Below, one piece after another: positions 27,248-35,499 of a DNA stretch of 64,000 nucleotides. The DNA comes from Dinoroseobacter sp049800775. GTDB lineage: Bacteria; Pseudomonadota; Alphaproteobacteria; Rhodobacterales; Rhodobacteraceae. The translations under genes and the position numbers were made by a program. The notes beneath the pieces are model-generated. The model had not been told where the DNA came from, searched no databases, and saw only the letters and a list, made by a program, of their open reading frames with translations. Where the stretch lies: positions 868,001 through 932,000 of the forward strand of contig NZ_JBNAFR010000001.1 of assembly GCF_049800775.1 (NCBI RefSeq), in the 5' to 3' direction. The first letter of the stretch is position 1; every line of letters begins with the position of its first letter.

Positions 27248-28309
27248 ATGTTGCCCCCCGCCCCGTCCAGACGTGCATTTGTCCCATTCGTCAGCGTTAC
27301 AAACATCATGTCCCTGATCCACCGGATCGGGCTCGAAGAGATGATGTCCGGTATGGCTGACTATATCGAAGAGGACTTCCGCCGGTGGGAGCTCTTTGAC
27401 AAGACGCCGCGCGTGGCCTCGCATTCCGAGGTGGGTGTGATCGAGTTGATGCCGACCTCGGATGGTGCGGTCTATGGTTTCAAATATGTGAACGGCCACC
27501 CCAAGAACGCGGCGGAGGGATTGCAGACCGTCACAGCCTTCGGGCTTCTGGCGGAGGTCGATACGGGTTATCCGGTTCTGCTCTCGGAGATGACGGTGCT
27601 GACCGCGTTGCGCACGGCAGCGACCTCGGCCATGGTCGCGCGGCACCTGGCCCCCGGATCCGCCGAGACCATGGCGCTGATCGGCAATGGCGCGCAATCG
27701 GAGTTTCAGGCGATCGCCTTTCGCGCGATTTGCGGTGTAAACAGGCTGCGGCTCCATGACATAGATCCTGCTGCAACCCGCAAAACGATCGCAAATCTTG
27801 AGACGCAGGGCTTCGAGCTGATTGCCTGCGCCACTGCGCAAGAGGCGATCGAGGGGGCGCAGATCATCACCACCTGCACGGCCGACAAGCAATATGCCAC
27901 CATTCTCACCGACAACATGGTGGGTGCCGGTGTGCATATCAACGCGATTGGCGGGGACTGCCCCGGCAAGACGGAATTGCACAAGGACATCCTGAACCGC
28001 GCCGACGTGTTCGTGGAATACCCGCCGCAAACCCGGGTCGAGGGCGAGATCCAGCAGATGCCCGACGATTTCGCCGTGACCGAGATCTGGCAGGTCATCA
28101 CGGGGGCCGCACAGGGCCGCAGGGATGACCGTCAGATCACGCTGTTCGACGGGGTCGGCTTTGCCATCGAGGATTTCTCGGCGCTGCGTTACCTGCGGGA
28201 CCATCTCACCGACACGGGGCTCTGCGCGCAGCTGGACATGATCGCCGACCCGGATGATCCCCGTGATCTGTTCGGCATGGTGCAGCGCGCGCACGGAGCG
28301 GCCGCATGA
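27248..28309 (+). CDS. Ornithine cyclodeaminase
   Basis: A 353-residue NAD-dependent enzyme of the ornithine cyclodeaminase / mu-crystallin family that converts L-ornithine to L-proline and ammonia. Seen: PRVASHSEVGVIELMPTSDG, the substrate-binding KYVNGHPKN segment, TVLTALRTAATSAM, a Rossmann motif MALIGNGAQSEFQA, and GVHINAIGGDCPGKTELH with the catalytic aspartate. The C-terminal extension (FDGVGFAIEDFSALRYL) is typical of true ornithine cyclodeaminases. The ATG at 27248 follows GAGGTCCGCC. It overlaps the next gene by ATGA, forming a two-gene catabolic operon. Confidence 0.92.
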   Translation: MLPPAPSRRAFVPFVSVTNIMSLIHRIGLEEMMSGMADYIEEDFRRWELFDKTPRVASHSEVGVIELMPTSDGAVYGFKYVNGHPKNAAEGLQTVTAFGLLAEVDTGYPVLLSEMTVLTALRTAATSAMVARHLAPGSAETMALIGNGAQSEFQAIAFRAICGVNRLRLHDIDPAATRKTIANLETQGFELIACATAQEAIEGAQIITTCTADKQYATILTDNMVGAGVHINAIGGDCPGKTELHKDILNRADVFVEYPPQTRVEGEIQQMPDDFAVTEIWQVITGAAQGRRDDRQITLFDGVGFAIEDFSALRYLRDHLTDTGLCAQLDMIADPDDPRDLFGMVQRAHGAAA

Positions 28310-29259
28310 TCCGCCCGTCGGTCCAGGCCCCGGCTGCCATCGTCATGGTCCGCCCCTACGGCTTCAAGGTGAACACCGAAACCGCGCAGGACAACGCCTT
28401 CCAAAGCCATATCGGTGCCGCAGGTCCCGACATCGCCCGCCGCGCCTATGAAGAACACAGCGCCATGGTCGCCGAACTGGAGCATCACGGCGTGACTGTG
28501 CACCTCTTCGAAGGCGAGAACACTGATACGCCGGATTGCGTGTTTCCGAACAACTGGTTCTCGACACATGCCGGAGGACATGTGGCCCTCTACCCGATGA
28601 AGGCCGAGAACCGCCGGCTGGAACGGCGGCCCGACATCATCGAGTTTCTCAAAACCCGGTACCGGGTCCAGGATGTCATCGACTATTCCGGGCTCGAAAT
28701 GGACGGGCTCTATCTCGAGGGTACGGGCGCCATGGTCCTCGACCATATCGAACGGGTGGCCTACGCGGTGGGGTCCGACCGCACGAACCCCATCGCGCTG
28801 GAACGGTTCTGCACCCATTTCAACTTTGAGCCGTTGGTCTTTCCCGCCACGGACGGCAACGGCGTCAGCATTTACCACACGAATGTCCTGATGTGCATTG
28901 GAACCGATTTCGCCCTGCTGGGGGCCGAGCTGATCACAGACAGCGCGCGTCGGCATCATGTGATCGCACGGCTCAAGGCCTCGGGCCGTGAAATCATCAA
29001 CCTGAGCGCCGCCCAGATTGCGGCTTTCGCGGGGAATGCAATCGAAGTGCAGGGCGCAGACGGGCGTCTCTTGGCGCTATCTCAGACCGCCTATGACGCG
29101 TTGACCACGGACCAGATCGCACGGTTGGAGCAGGTCGTTTCCCCGATCCCGTTATCGGTGCCCACCATAGAGATGGCAGGCGGGTCCGTCCGCTGCATGA
29201 TCGCGGGCATCCATTTGACACCACGTGGCTCGGCTGCCCCGCCTCAGGCTCTGGCCTGA
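28306..29259 (+). CDS. ctlX: CtlX-type amidinotransferase-fold hydrolase (citrulline utilisation)
   Basis: A 317-residue member of the guanidino-group-modifying (GME/DDAH-like) superfamily. Seen: VMVRPYGFKVNTETAQDNAF, PDCVFPNNWFSTHAGGHVAL, the acid region GLYLEGTGAMVLDHIERVAY, and the histidine GNGVSIYHTNVLMCIGTDFA. The catalytic cysteine is probably in GGSVRCMIAGIHL near the end. CtlX proteins are associated with citrulline breakdown, and its overlap with ornithine cyclodeaminase gives a direct route citrulline to ornithine to proline (known family association plus inference). The symbol rests on this similarity and context. Confidence 0.8.
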   Translation: MIRPSVQAPAAIVMVRPYGFKVNTETAQDNAFQSHIGAAGPDIARRAYEEHSAMVAELEHHGVTVHLFEGENTDTPDCVFPNNWFSTHAGGHVALYPMKAENRRLERRPDIIEFLKTRYRVQDVIDYSGLEMDGLYLEGTGAMVLDHIERVAYAVGSDRTNPIALERFCTHFNFEPLVFPATDGNGVSIYHTNVLMCIGTDFALLGAELITDSARRHHVIARLKASGREIINLSAAQIAAFAGNAIEVQGADGRLLALSQTAYDALTTDQIARLEQVVSPIPLSVPTIEMAGGSVRCMIAGIHLTPRGSAAPPQALA

Positions 29260-29604
29260 TGGCTGGGGGCGTCGCGTGGCTGCACGCGGCCATGGTCTGG
29301 CGCGCGTGCGATCAGCCGGCCGTGCCCGGTCCGTCGGTCAAACTCGGGTCCGCTCAGGTCGCATCCGTCGCGGCGCCTGTCAAAACGCCTCCGAGTGGTC
29401 TGCGGAGAACCGGGCCAGCAGTGCCCCAAATCACCTGTCCAAACGCGCGCCAGCCTCGGGCGCGCCCCATAGGGCGACTGATCCGCCCCGAACCGATGCG
29501 CCGTCTGCGACCCGCACCCAAGTTTCACCTGTGATCCCGCCGCTCCGCTCTCGCATCGACCCGGTTTTTCAGATTAGCTCATGGCAGCAGACAGAGAGGC
29601 ATCC
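29260..29604. other. Intergenic stretch without a recognisable gene
   Basis: 345 bases between ctlX and the hydrolase. Open frames here on both strands have compositions expected from random GC-rich sequence and no recognisable motif. The last 60 bases presumably hold the promoter of the hydrolase gene. Confidence 0.6.
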
Positions 29605-30423
29605 ATGACCGAGTGGACCCTGAACGAGCGCTACCAGACGACAGCGGGCCCGGTCGCGGCCGGTCGTACCGGGGATGGCCCGGCCCTGGTTCTGGCGCAT
29701 GGCTGGCCTTGGTCGTCATACGCCTGGCACCGCATCATTTCCGAACTGGCGAGGTATTTCACCGTCCACTGGTATGACATGCCCGGCTATGGCAAGTCGC
29801 ACAAAGCGCCAGATCAACGCACATCCCTCGATGTTCAGGGTGAGGTTTTCGCCGAAATGCTGAGGCATTGGGGATTGGCAAAACCCCATGTCGTTGCCCA
29901 TGATTTCGGCGGCGCCACGACGCTCAGGGCGCATCTGCTGCAGGACTGCGACTTCGAGAAATACGTGCTCATGAATGTCGTCGCGATGCGGCCATGGGGA
30001 TCGAATTTCTTCGATCATGTGGGGCGGCATGTCGAGGCGTTTCAGGGTTTGCCGCCGCATATCCACAAGGCGGTGGTGGCGGCTTACATTCAGGGCGCAT
30101 TGGTCAATGACCTCCCCGCCGAAGATGTCGAGGCTTTGGTGGCCCCATGGCTCACCGAGGAGGGGGCGGTGAGTTTCTATCGCCAGTTCGCGCAAGCCGA
30201 TGAACGGTTTACGGAAGAGGTCGAGCCGTTCTTCGGGGCCGTGCGATGCCCTGTGACAATCCTGTGGGGTGAGGACGACCCCTGGATACCGCTCGCCCGA
30301 GGCAAGGCTCTGCACCAGCGCATGCCGGACGCCGGGTTCGCGACCATCCCGAATGCAGGTCACTTGCCGCAGCTCGAAAGGCCGGATGCTGTTCTGACGG
30401 AGCTGCTGGGGGTCCTGCGGTAG
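29605..30423 (+). CDS. Alpha/beta hydrolase (dehalogenase / epoxide-hydrolase-like)
   Basis: A 272-residue alpha/beta hydrolase. Oxyanion region LAHGWPWSSYAWH, nucleophile elbow VVAHDFGGATT with aspartate in place of serine, acid in LWGEDDPWIP and histidine in NAGHLPQLERP. An aspartate nucleophile is the mark of haloalkane/haloacetate dehalogenases and epoxide hydrolases, rather than esterases. The ATG at 29605 follows AGAGAGGCATCC; the frame is open 8 codons further up. No operon partner; substrate unknown. Confidence 0.87.
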   Translation: MTEWTLNERYQTTAGPVAAGRTGDGPALVLAHGWPWSSYAWHRIISELARYFTVHWYDMPGYGKSHKAPDQRTSLDVQGEVFAEMLRHWGLAKPHVVAHDFGGATTLRAHLLQDCDFEKYVLMNVVAMRPWGSNFFDHVGRHVEAFQGLPPHIHKAVVAAYIQGALVNDLPAEDVEALVAPWLTEEGAVSFYRQFAQADERFTEEVEPFFGAVRCPVTILWGEDDPWIPLARGKALHQRMPDAGFATIPNAGHLPQLERPDAVLTELLGVLR

Positions 30424-30712
30424 CTCGACAGGCACCAAGCCGGTCCACCGACGCGCGAGGGTGGCGGCCTTGCCTCTGTGGTCGATCACCCCGCCGTGGT
30501 GAGGTCAAAGGGCAGGCAATCCCGCTGGCGTTTGCTGCGTCTGTTTCCGATGGGGCGGTCGCCCATGCCGGGGCTGATCTAAGCCAGACCACCCATTCTT
30601 CGGGTTGCTTGTCACGGCGCGGACAGCCACGGACGGAGCGAGCAAGGCACGGGCCCGCGCCCCGGATCGGCCCCGCGGATGCGCCGAATTTTCTCTTGCA
30701 CGCGCGAATTGC

Positions 30713-30726
30713 CTGACTAAAGTCAG
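30713..30726. promoter_or_regulatory. Palindromic operator next to the MarR-GNAT start
   Basis: CTGACT, AA, AGTCAG: perfect 6-bp arms, ending four bases before the ATG at 30731. A MarR-type regulator bound here would block its own transcription or translation; autoregulation is inferred. The rest of 30424-30712 holds nothing recognisable. Confidence 0.55.
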
Positions 30727-30730
30727 CTAA

Positions 30731-31606
30731 ATGGACCAAGATGACATCACCCGTATTCGAAACTTCGGGCGCTCCGTCGCCGTCGAAGTTGGCGCGCTTG
30801 AGGATTCCTTTTTGAACCGGGGGCGCCCGCTTGGCTCTGCGCGTGTCTTGAACGCGATTGGTCTCGGCTATGAAAACGTCTCGGATCTGCGCGCGAAGCT
30901 CAAACTCGACACCGGTCTCCTGAGCCGGTTGCTCCGGGGGCTCGAAGCCGAAGGGCTGGTCGAGACCAAGCCCAACCCGGACGACCGCCGAGGCCGTATT
31001 TCCACGCTCACCCCTGCGGGCGAGACCGAGTTCGACATCTACGAGACGCTTTCGAACGAGCGGGCCGCGACGATCCTGGCGCGCCACAAACAAGCGCGCC
31101 GACTGCTTGATGCGATGGATGTGGTGACGATCACCCTGTCCCGCGACGAGATCATTTTCGAAGAGACCGACTATGCCTCCGACATTGCCAATGCATGCCT
31201 GTCTGCCTTCGCGCGGGAGCTGAGCGCACGTCTGAACCTGACCTTCGATCTGGACAATTCCGGTGTTCAGGAACTCTCGCAGATGCGGCCGCCTCTGGGC
31301 AGTTTCGTCGTGGCCCGGATCGGCGAGATGCCGGTCGGCTGCGTGGGGATCAAGGGCAATGGCGGACCCGTGGCCGAGATCAAGCGCATGTGGATCACGC
31401 CCGCCGGACGCGGGCTCGGGCTGGCAAGGCGTCTGATGCGCACTGCCGAAGACGCCGCCCGGAACATGGGCATTAAAACGCTGCGGCTCGATACCAACAG
31501 CACCCTCGTCGAAGCCGCGACCCTATACCGGAACACGGGCTGGGTGGAAATCGAGCGGTTCAACGACGACCCATACCCGGATCTGTTCTTCGAAAAGCAG
31601 CTCTGA
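30731..31606 (+). CDS. MarR-GNAT fusion: transcriptional regulator with acetyltransferase domain
   Basis: A 291-residue two-domain protein. Residues 1-125 are a MarR-type winged helix (GLVETKPNPDDRRGRISTLT is the wing); residues 140-290 are a GNAT N-acetyltransferase (IKRMWITPAGRGLGLARRLM for the acetyl-CoA site, then LRLDTNSTLVEAATLYRNTG and YPDLFFEKQL). This fusion is a recurrent family in proteobacteria and is not an assembly artefact. The substrate of the acetyltransferase is unknown. Probably a single-gene unit that represses itself through the palindrome beside its start. Confidence 0.9.
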   Translation: MDQDDITRIRNFGRSVAVEVGALEDSFLNRGRPLGSARVLNAIGLGYENVSDLRAKLKLDTGLLSRLLRGLEAEGLVETKPNPDDRRGRISTLTPAGETEFDIYETLSNERAATILARHKQARRLLDAMDVVTITLSRDEIIFEETDYASDIANACLSAFARELSARLNLTFDLDNSGVQELSQMRPPLGSFVVARIGEMPVGCVGIKGNGGPVAEIKRMWITPAGRGLGLARRLMRTAEDAARNMGIKTLRLDTNSTLVEAATLYRNTGWVEIERFNDDPYPDLFFEKQL

Positions 31607-31652
31607 CCCGCCTTGGCCGGGCGAGGGGCTGGTCGGCCTTGCGCCCCTGCGA

Positions 31653-31667
31653 CGCCCCTCGGGGGCG
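31653..31667 (+). terminator. Possible hairpin after the MarR-GNAT gene
   Basis: CGCCCC, TCG, GGGGCG: a perfect 6-bp stem about 50 bases after the stop codon, without a T run. Weak candidate. Confidence 0.3.
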
Positions 31668-31760
31668 CGGAGTATTGGCGCCAATCGGACAGGACAGGCC
31701 GGTCCGGTATTGCGCTCGGGCACCTGCCCTTGATTGCCAGATCCGCCGAGATGTCCGACC

Positions 31761-32981
31761 TCAGGCCCAGTGATCGAAAGCCAGCAGCGTTCTGGCCAGA
31801 ACATCAATGGCCGCGCCCATATCCTCCGCGCTCGCGAATTCCTCTGGCCTGTGGCTCACCCCGCCCCGGCATCTGACAAAGAGCATGCCGATATCGCACA
31901 GATCCGCCATGGCGGACGCATCATGGGTGGCACCGGACGCAAGGCGCGTGGCCTCACGCCCCGTGGTCGCGGCCACGGCTTCGGACAGGCGCGCCACCAG
32001 ATCAGGCGCACAAGGGACCGCCGGTTGCTCATAGCTCCGCGTCATCGCACTGCGCACGCCGCGTCGGATGGCGCAGCGCTCGGCCTCTGCCTGCATGCGC
32101 GCGGCAAACGCCGCGCGGGCCACATCCTCCGGAGCGCGGAGTTCAAGCGTGAGCTCTACCCGATCGGGGATCCCGTTTGCCACGCCCGGCCCCACCCGGC
32201 AGGTGCCGATGGTCGCGCGCAGATCCGCTGTCTGACGGGCCTGATCATGCACCGCACTGATGAAATCCGCTGCCGCGACCAGCGCATCCGCCCGGCCCAG
32301 CATGGGCACCGTGCCCGCATGGCCGGTCTCGCCCCGAAAGAGAACCGTGTTCCGCTCTATCCCGCAGATCCCGGTTACGACCCCGACGGGCCTGTCCAGC
32401 GTCTCGAGCACCGGCCCCTGTTCGATATGCAACTCGAGATAGCACCGGATATCCGCCGGATCCCGGGCCAATGCGGGCACCGCGCGCTGGTCACCGCCAA
32501 AGGCGTCGAGAGCCGCGCCCAGGACCTCCCCCTCCTCATCGGCCATGGTCAGCACCCCCGGATCAGCCGTCTCCGCCAGGGCGCGCGGTCCCAACAGGGC
32601 CGTGGGAAAGCGCACGCCTTCCTCATCCGCGAAGGCCAGAACCTCAACCGGATAGGCAAGCGACATGCCATCCGCGCGCAGTTTCTCAAGGGCGAGGCAG
32701 GCCAGCGCGACCCCCATGATCCCGTCATAGCGCCCGGCATGGCGCACGCTGTCCTGATGGGAACCGAGAAGCACGCATGCCCCCTGCCCGTCCTGTCGGC
32801 CCACAAGGGTGCCTGCGGCATCGAGATGAGACGACAGGCCCGCACGGCTCATCCAGCCGCGCATCACCTCCAATGCGGCCCTATGCTCCGGCGTGAAGGG
32901 AAAGCGCGTCACCCCGGGCCCGGGAAGACTGCAAGTGGCGATTTCGGCCAGTCGGTCTTGTGCAAGTTCACCCCAGCGCAT
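31761..32981 (-). CDS. M20-family zinc amidohydrolase (allantoate amidohydrolase / N-carbamoylase type)
   Basis: A 406-residue hydrolase of the M20/ArgE, hydantoinase-carbamoylase branch. Metal ligands are visible in LLGSHQDSVRHAGRYDG, VLAFADEEGVRFP and CYLELHIEQGPVLE, and in the late motif GGVSHRPEEFAS; THDASAMADLC is the conserved substrate region. Members split N-carbamoyl or ureido compounds such as allantoate or N-carbamoyl amino acids, releasing ammonia. It is divergent from the GntR gene with one strong palindrome between. Together with glutaminase and the peptide-type transporter it forms a nitrogen-scavenging module (inference). Confidence 0.88.
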   Translation of the reverse strand: MRWGELAQDRLAEIATCSLPGPGVTRFPFTPEHRAALEVMRGWMSRAGLSSHLDAAGTLVGRQDGQGACVLLGSHQDSVRHAGRYDGIMGVALACLALEKLRADGMSLAYPVEVLAFADEEGVRFPTALLGPRALAETADPGVLTMADEEGEVLGAALDAFGGDQRAVPALARDPADIRCYLELHIEQGPVLETLDRPVGVVTGICGIERNTVLFRGETGHAGTVPMLGRADALVAAADFISAVHDQARQTADLRATIGTCRVGPGVANGIPDRVELTLELRAPEDVARAAFAARMQAEAERCAIRRGVRSAMTRSYEQPAVPCAPDLVARLSEAVAATTGREATRLASGATHDASAMADLCDIGMLFVRCRGGVSHRPEEFASAEDMGAAIDVLARTLLAFDHWA

Positions 32982-32991
32982 GGCACCCTCT

Positions 32992-33007
32992 ATTTATCAT
33001 GATAAAT
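32992..33007. promoter_or_regulatory. Palindrome ATTTATCATGATAAAT, candidate GntR operator
   Basis: A perfect 16-base palindrome between the divergent amidohydrolase and GntR genes, near both promoters. Close variants recur at 35437-35454 and 35465-35480 ahead of the module's binding-protein gene, which makes it a strong candidate for the site bound by the GntR protein encoded alongside. Confidence 0.65.
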
Positions 33008-33063
33008 TTGTGCTACACAAACCGCGCGAGGTTGTCTATCTCTGGACGAAAATCGAGGTGAGC

Positions 33064-33825
33064 ATGGACGGCGGACAAGAGGTCAAACCCAAAGGCAAGC
33101 GGTCGCGCCCGGTTCAGGTCGCCGATCAGATCAAGGCCTGGGTCGTGGAGCGGGACCTGCACCAGGGCGACAAACTGCCCAATGAGGCAGAGATGATCGC
33201 GCTGTTTCAGGTCTCGAAAGGCACGGTGCGCGAAGCCCTGCGCATTCTGGAGGCGCAGGGCCTCATCGCCACGCGCACCGGTCCCGGCGGGGGCAGTTTC
33301 GTGGGCGAGGTCTCGCAGGACCGGGCGCTCTCGCTGCTGGGCAATTACTTCTACTTCCAGGAACTCTCGCTCGCCGACATCTACCAGATGCGCAAGGCGC
33401 TGGAACCGGAACTGGCGGCCGGGCTGGCAGGGCGGCTGGACGCAGCCCAGCTGGACGCGCTGACCGCGCTGGTGGGGGCCCATGCGACCCCGGCGCAATC
33501 GCCCGAAGAAGAGAAGCGCGAACATATCGCCTCACTGGCCTTCCACGCCAAGCTGGCCGAATATGCGGGCAACCGGCTCTTGGGCTTCATGATCGCCTTC
33601 ATGGTGCGCATGCTGACCGAGATGACCGTCTACCGGAAGCTCTACGATATGCCCAACCACGAGCTGTGGCGGCGCGGCCGCCACCATCAGCTCGAACTGA
33701 TTACAGCCCTGCGCAAGGGCGATCCGGACGGGGCGCGACGGACCATGGCCTCCCATATGGCCGCCGCGGAAGAGCTGATGCAGCATCAGGAGGCCCGCCT
33801 TGCCCGGAGGTTCCTCCCTGACTGA
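33064..33825 (+). CDS. GntR-family transcriptional regulator (FadR subfamily)
   Basis: A 253-residue GntR/FadR-type repressor: N-terminal winged HTH at about residues 15-80 (GDKLPNEAEMIALFQVSKGT, then VREALRILEAQGLI) and an all-helical FCD effector domain with the metal-binding pattern RKALEPELAAGLAG, HIASLAFHAKLAEYAGN and GRRHHQ-like HHQLELITALRKGD. The ATG at 33064 has GAGGTGAGC before it; the longer frame would cross the palindrome. Its end overlaps the glutaminase gene. Predicted to repress the divergent amidohydrolase, itself with glutaminase, and the ABC genes, with relief by a pathway compound. Confidence 0.9.
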   Translation: MDGGQEVKPKGKRSRPVQVADQIKAWVVERDLHQGDKLPNEAEMIALFQVSKGTVREALRILEAQGLIATRTGPGGGSFVGEVSQDRALSLLGNYFYFQELSLADIYQMRKALEPELAAGLAGRLDAAQLDALTALVGAHATPAQSPEEEKREHIASLAFHAKLAEYAGNRLLGFMIAFMVRMLTEMTVYRKLYDMPNHELWRRGRHHQLELITALRKGDPDGARRTMASHMAAAEELMQHQEARLARRFLPD

Positions 33826-34729
33826 TCTCTCCGGGATCATCGCCGAGATCGACGCGGATCTGCGCGCCCGGGCCGATTGGGGCCGGCCCGCGCAATACAT
33901 CCCGCAGCTCGCCAAGGTCGACCCTGCGCAATTCGCGATCGCCGTCTGCGATGCCGCCGGGCAATGCCATGTGGCCGGAGATGTGGACACTCCGTTCTCG
34001 ATCCAGAGCATCTCGAAGGTCTTTGCGCTGACGGCCACGCTGGGCCGGATCGGGGACCAGATCTGGCGACGCGTGGGGCGCGAACCCTCGGGGACCTCGT
34101 TCGATTCCGTCGTCCTGCTCGAGAGTGAGAAGGGCCACCCGCGCAATCCTTTCGTGAATGCGGGCGCATTGGTGGTGACGGATGCGCTGCTGGGGGGCCG
34201 CCCTCCCAAGATCGCCCTCGCCGAAATCCTGGGGCTGGTCCGCGCGCTGGCCGAAGATGACGAGATCCATATCGATGCGGAGGTCGCCCGCTCGGAACAG
34301 GCCACCGGCGCGCGGAACAAGGCGCTGGCCCACTACCTCGACAGCCATGGCAACCTGATGGATGAGCCGGAGCGGGTCCTTGGCACCTATTTCCACCAAT
34401 GCGCAATCGAGATGACCGTTCGGCAACTCGCCATGGCTGGGCGCAGTCTTGCGGCCCTCCCCCAAGCGCCGCGCCTGATTTCGCAGGACCGGGTCCGCCG
34501 AATCAACGCGCTGATGATGACCTGCGGCCACTACGACGGGTCCGGAGAGTTTGCCTTTCGGGTCGGCTTGCCCGGCAAATCGGGGGTCGGCGGGGGCATA
34601 TTGCTGATCGCGCCGGGGCGGGCTTCGATCGGGATCTGGTCGCCGGGGCTCGACGCCTATGGCAACTCCAAGGCGGGGACCGAAGCCGCCGCCTTGTTGA
34701 GCCGAGCAACCGGGTGGTCCGTCTTCTAG
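33800..34729 (+). CDS. glsA: Glutaminase (serine-dependent, GlsA family)
   Basis: A 309-residue glutaminase, hydrolysing L-glutamine to L-glutamate and ammonia. The active-site S-x-x-K lies in FSIQSISKVFALTA; other hallmarks are HPRNPFVNAGALVVTDAL, LGTYFHQCAIEMT and GLPGKSGVGGGI. It starts with TTG at 33800, six bases after a perfect AGGAGG that lies within the gntR coding sequence, so the two genes overlap by 26 bases and are translationally linked. Its stop overlaps that of the convergent DUF1028 gene. The setting suggests release of nitrogen from imported amides. Confidence 0.9.
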   Translation: MPGGSSLTDLSGIIAEIDADLRARADWGRPAQYIPQLAKVDPAQFAIAVCDAAGQCHVAGDVDTPFSIQSISKVFALTATLGRIGDQIWRRVGREPSGTSFDSVVLLESEKGHPRNPFVNAGALVVTDALLGGRPPKIALAEILGLVRALAEDDEIHIDAEVARSEQATGARNKALAHYLDSHGNLMDEPERVLGTYFHQCAIEMTVRQLAMAGRSLAALPQAPRLISQDRVRRINALMMTCGHYDGSGEFAFRVGLPGKSGVGGGILLIAPGRASIGIWSPGLDAYGNSKAGTEAAALLSRATGWSVF

Positions 34730-35409
34730 GAGTGCGGCGCGGCAAGGGATTTCGGCGCGCGATTGGGGTCGCTGGCCACGGGGACCTCGTGCAGCCAATC
34801 CGCATAGGGGCGCGACCGCGCGAGGCGCAGGAGCTCTGCCAACGCCGCGATCGGCCGCGCGTCATGGTCGATCCGCAAATCGAGAGGCGGGGCATCCGGC
34901 GACAGAACCAGCAGCGCTGCCGATAGCAGCCCCCGCGAATCGCCCCCTGCCCGGCCCGCCCCCCGAAGCGCAGAAATCAGGCGATCCGCCATGGGCTGCG
35001 TGCTCTGGGAATATGCGCTGCGCAAACCGTCAAGCACTTGAGGTCCGGCCAGCATGTTGCCCGCACAGACAAGGCCGGGCTGCGCCAGATGTCCTGCCCA
35101 GACGACACTTTCCCCGCCGGTGAAAGCGCCCGTCCCGCCATGCGGATCCAGAGCGGTCAGCTGACGATGCGCGCGCCCCTCATCGGCCTGGGTGATTGAT
35201 TTCACCGCGTTTTCCGCCACCATCCCCTGCGCCATGGCGCCCAGCGCGGCGTCCCGCCAGAGCGTCGAGGGGGCGGTCCCCTGACTGGCCACCAGCCCCG
35301 CCTCCAGACTGCCCCGCAGCACCCACCCCCCGACGCAAAGACTGCCCGTGGCGGCGGCAGCCCCGTATGTGCCTGTTTTTTGATCGAACGCGAGAATCGA
35401 GAAAGTCAT
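34726..35409 (-). CDS. DUF1028 family protein (Ntn-hydrolase-like)
   Basis: A 227-residue DUF1028 protein. The beginning MTFSILAFDQKTGTYGAAAA and the segments VASQGTAPSTLWRDAALGAM and GHLAQPGLVCAGNMLAGPQV are typical. The family is thought to have an N-terminal-nucleophile-hydrolase fold and is often found beside peptide or amino-acid transporters; no reaction is established. The start at 35409 has AAGGTG at a proper distance, whereas the ATG at 35415 is too close to it. Divergent from the binding-protein gene with two copies of the GntR-like site between, so it is probably in the same regulon. Confidence 0.85.
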   Translation of the reverse strand: MTFSILAFDQKTGTYGAAAATGSLCVGGWVLRGSLEAGLVASQGTAPSTLWRDAALGAMAQGMVAENAVKSITQADEGRAHRQLTALDPHGGTGAFTGGESVVWAGHLAQPGLVCAGNMLAGPQVLDGLRSAYSQSTQPMADRLISALRGAGRAGGDSRGLLSAALLVLSPDAPPLDLRIDHDARPIAALAELLRLARSRPYADWLHEVPVASDPNRAPKSLAAPHS

Positions 35410-35436
35410 GCGCATCACCTTAGACATTTTTCTTGA

Positions 35437-35480
35437 ATTTATAATGATAATTTGTCTGGATGTAATTAATCATGATAAAT
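35437..35480. promoter_or_regulatory. Two further GntR-type sites ahead of the ABC operon
   Basis: ATTTATAATGATAATTTG at 35437-35454 and ATTAATCATGATAAAT at 35465-35480 differ by one to three bases from the perfect palindrome at 32992. They lie between the divergent DUF1028 and binding-protein genes, the second one 20 bases before the ATG at 35500 and therefore over the promoter or leader. Confidence 0.6.
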
Positions 35481-35499
35481 TCGGCAGAGAGGAGCCAAG

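Noticed and set aside
30731..31606. MarR-GNAT joining as a frameshift or assembly artefact
   Set aside because: The two-domain arrangement is a recurrent family and the frame is continuous with normal length for both domains.
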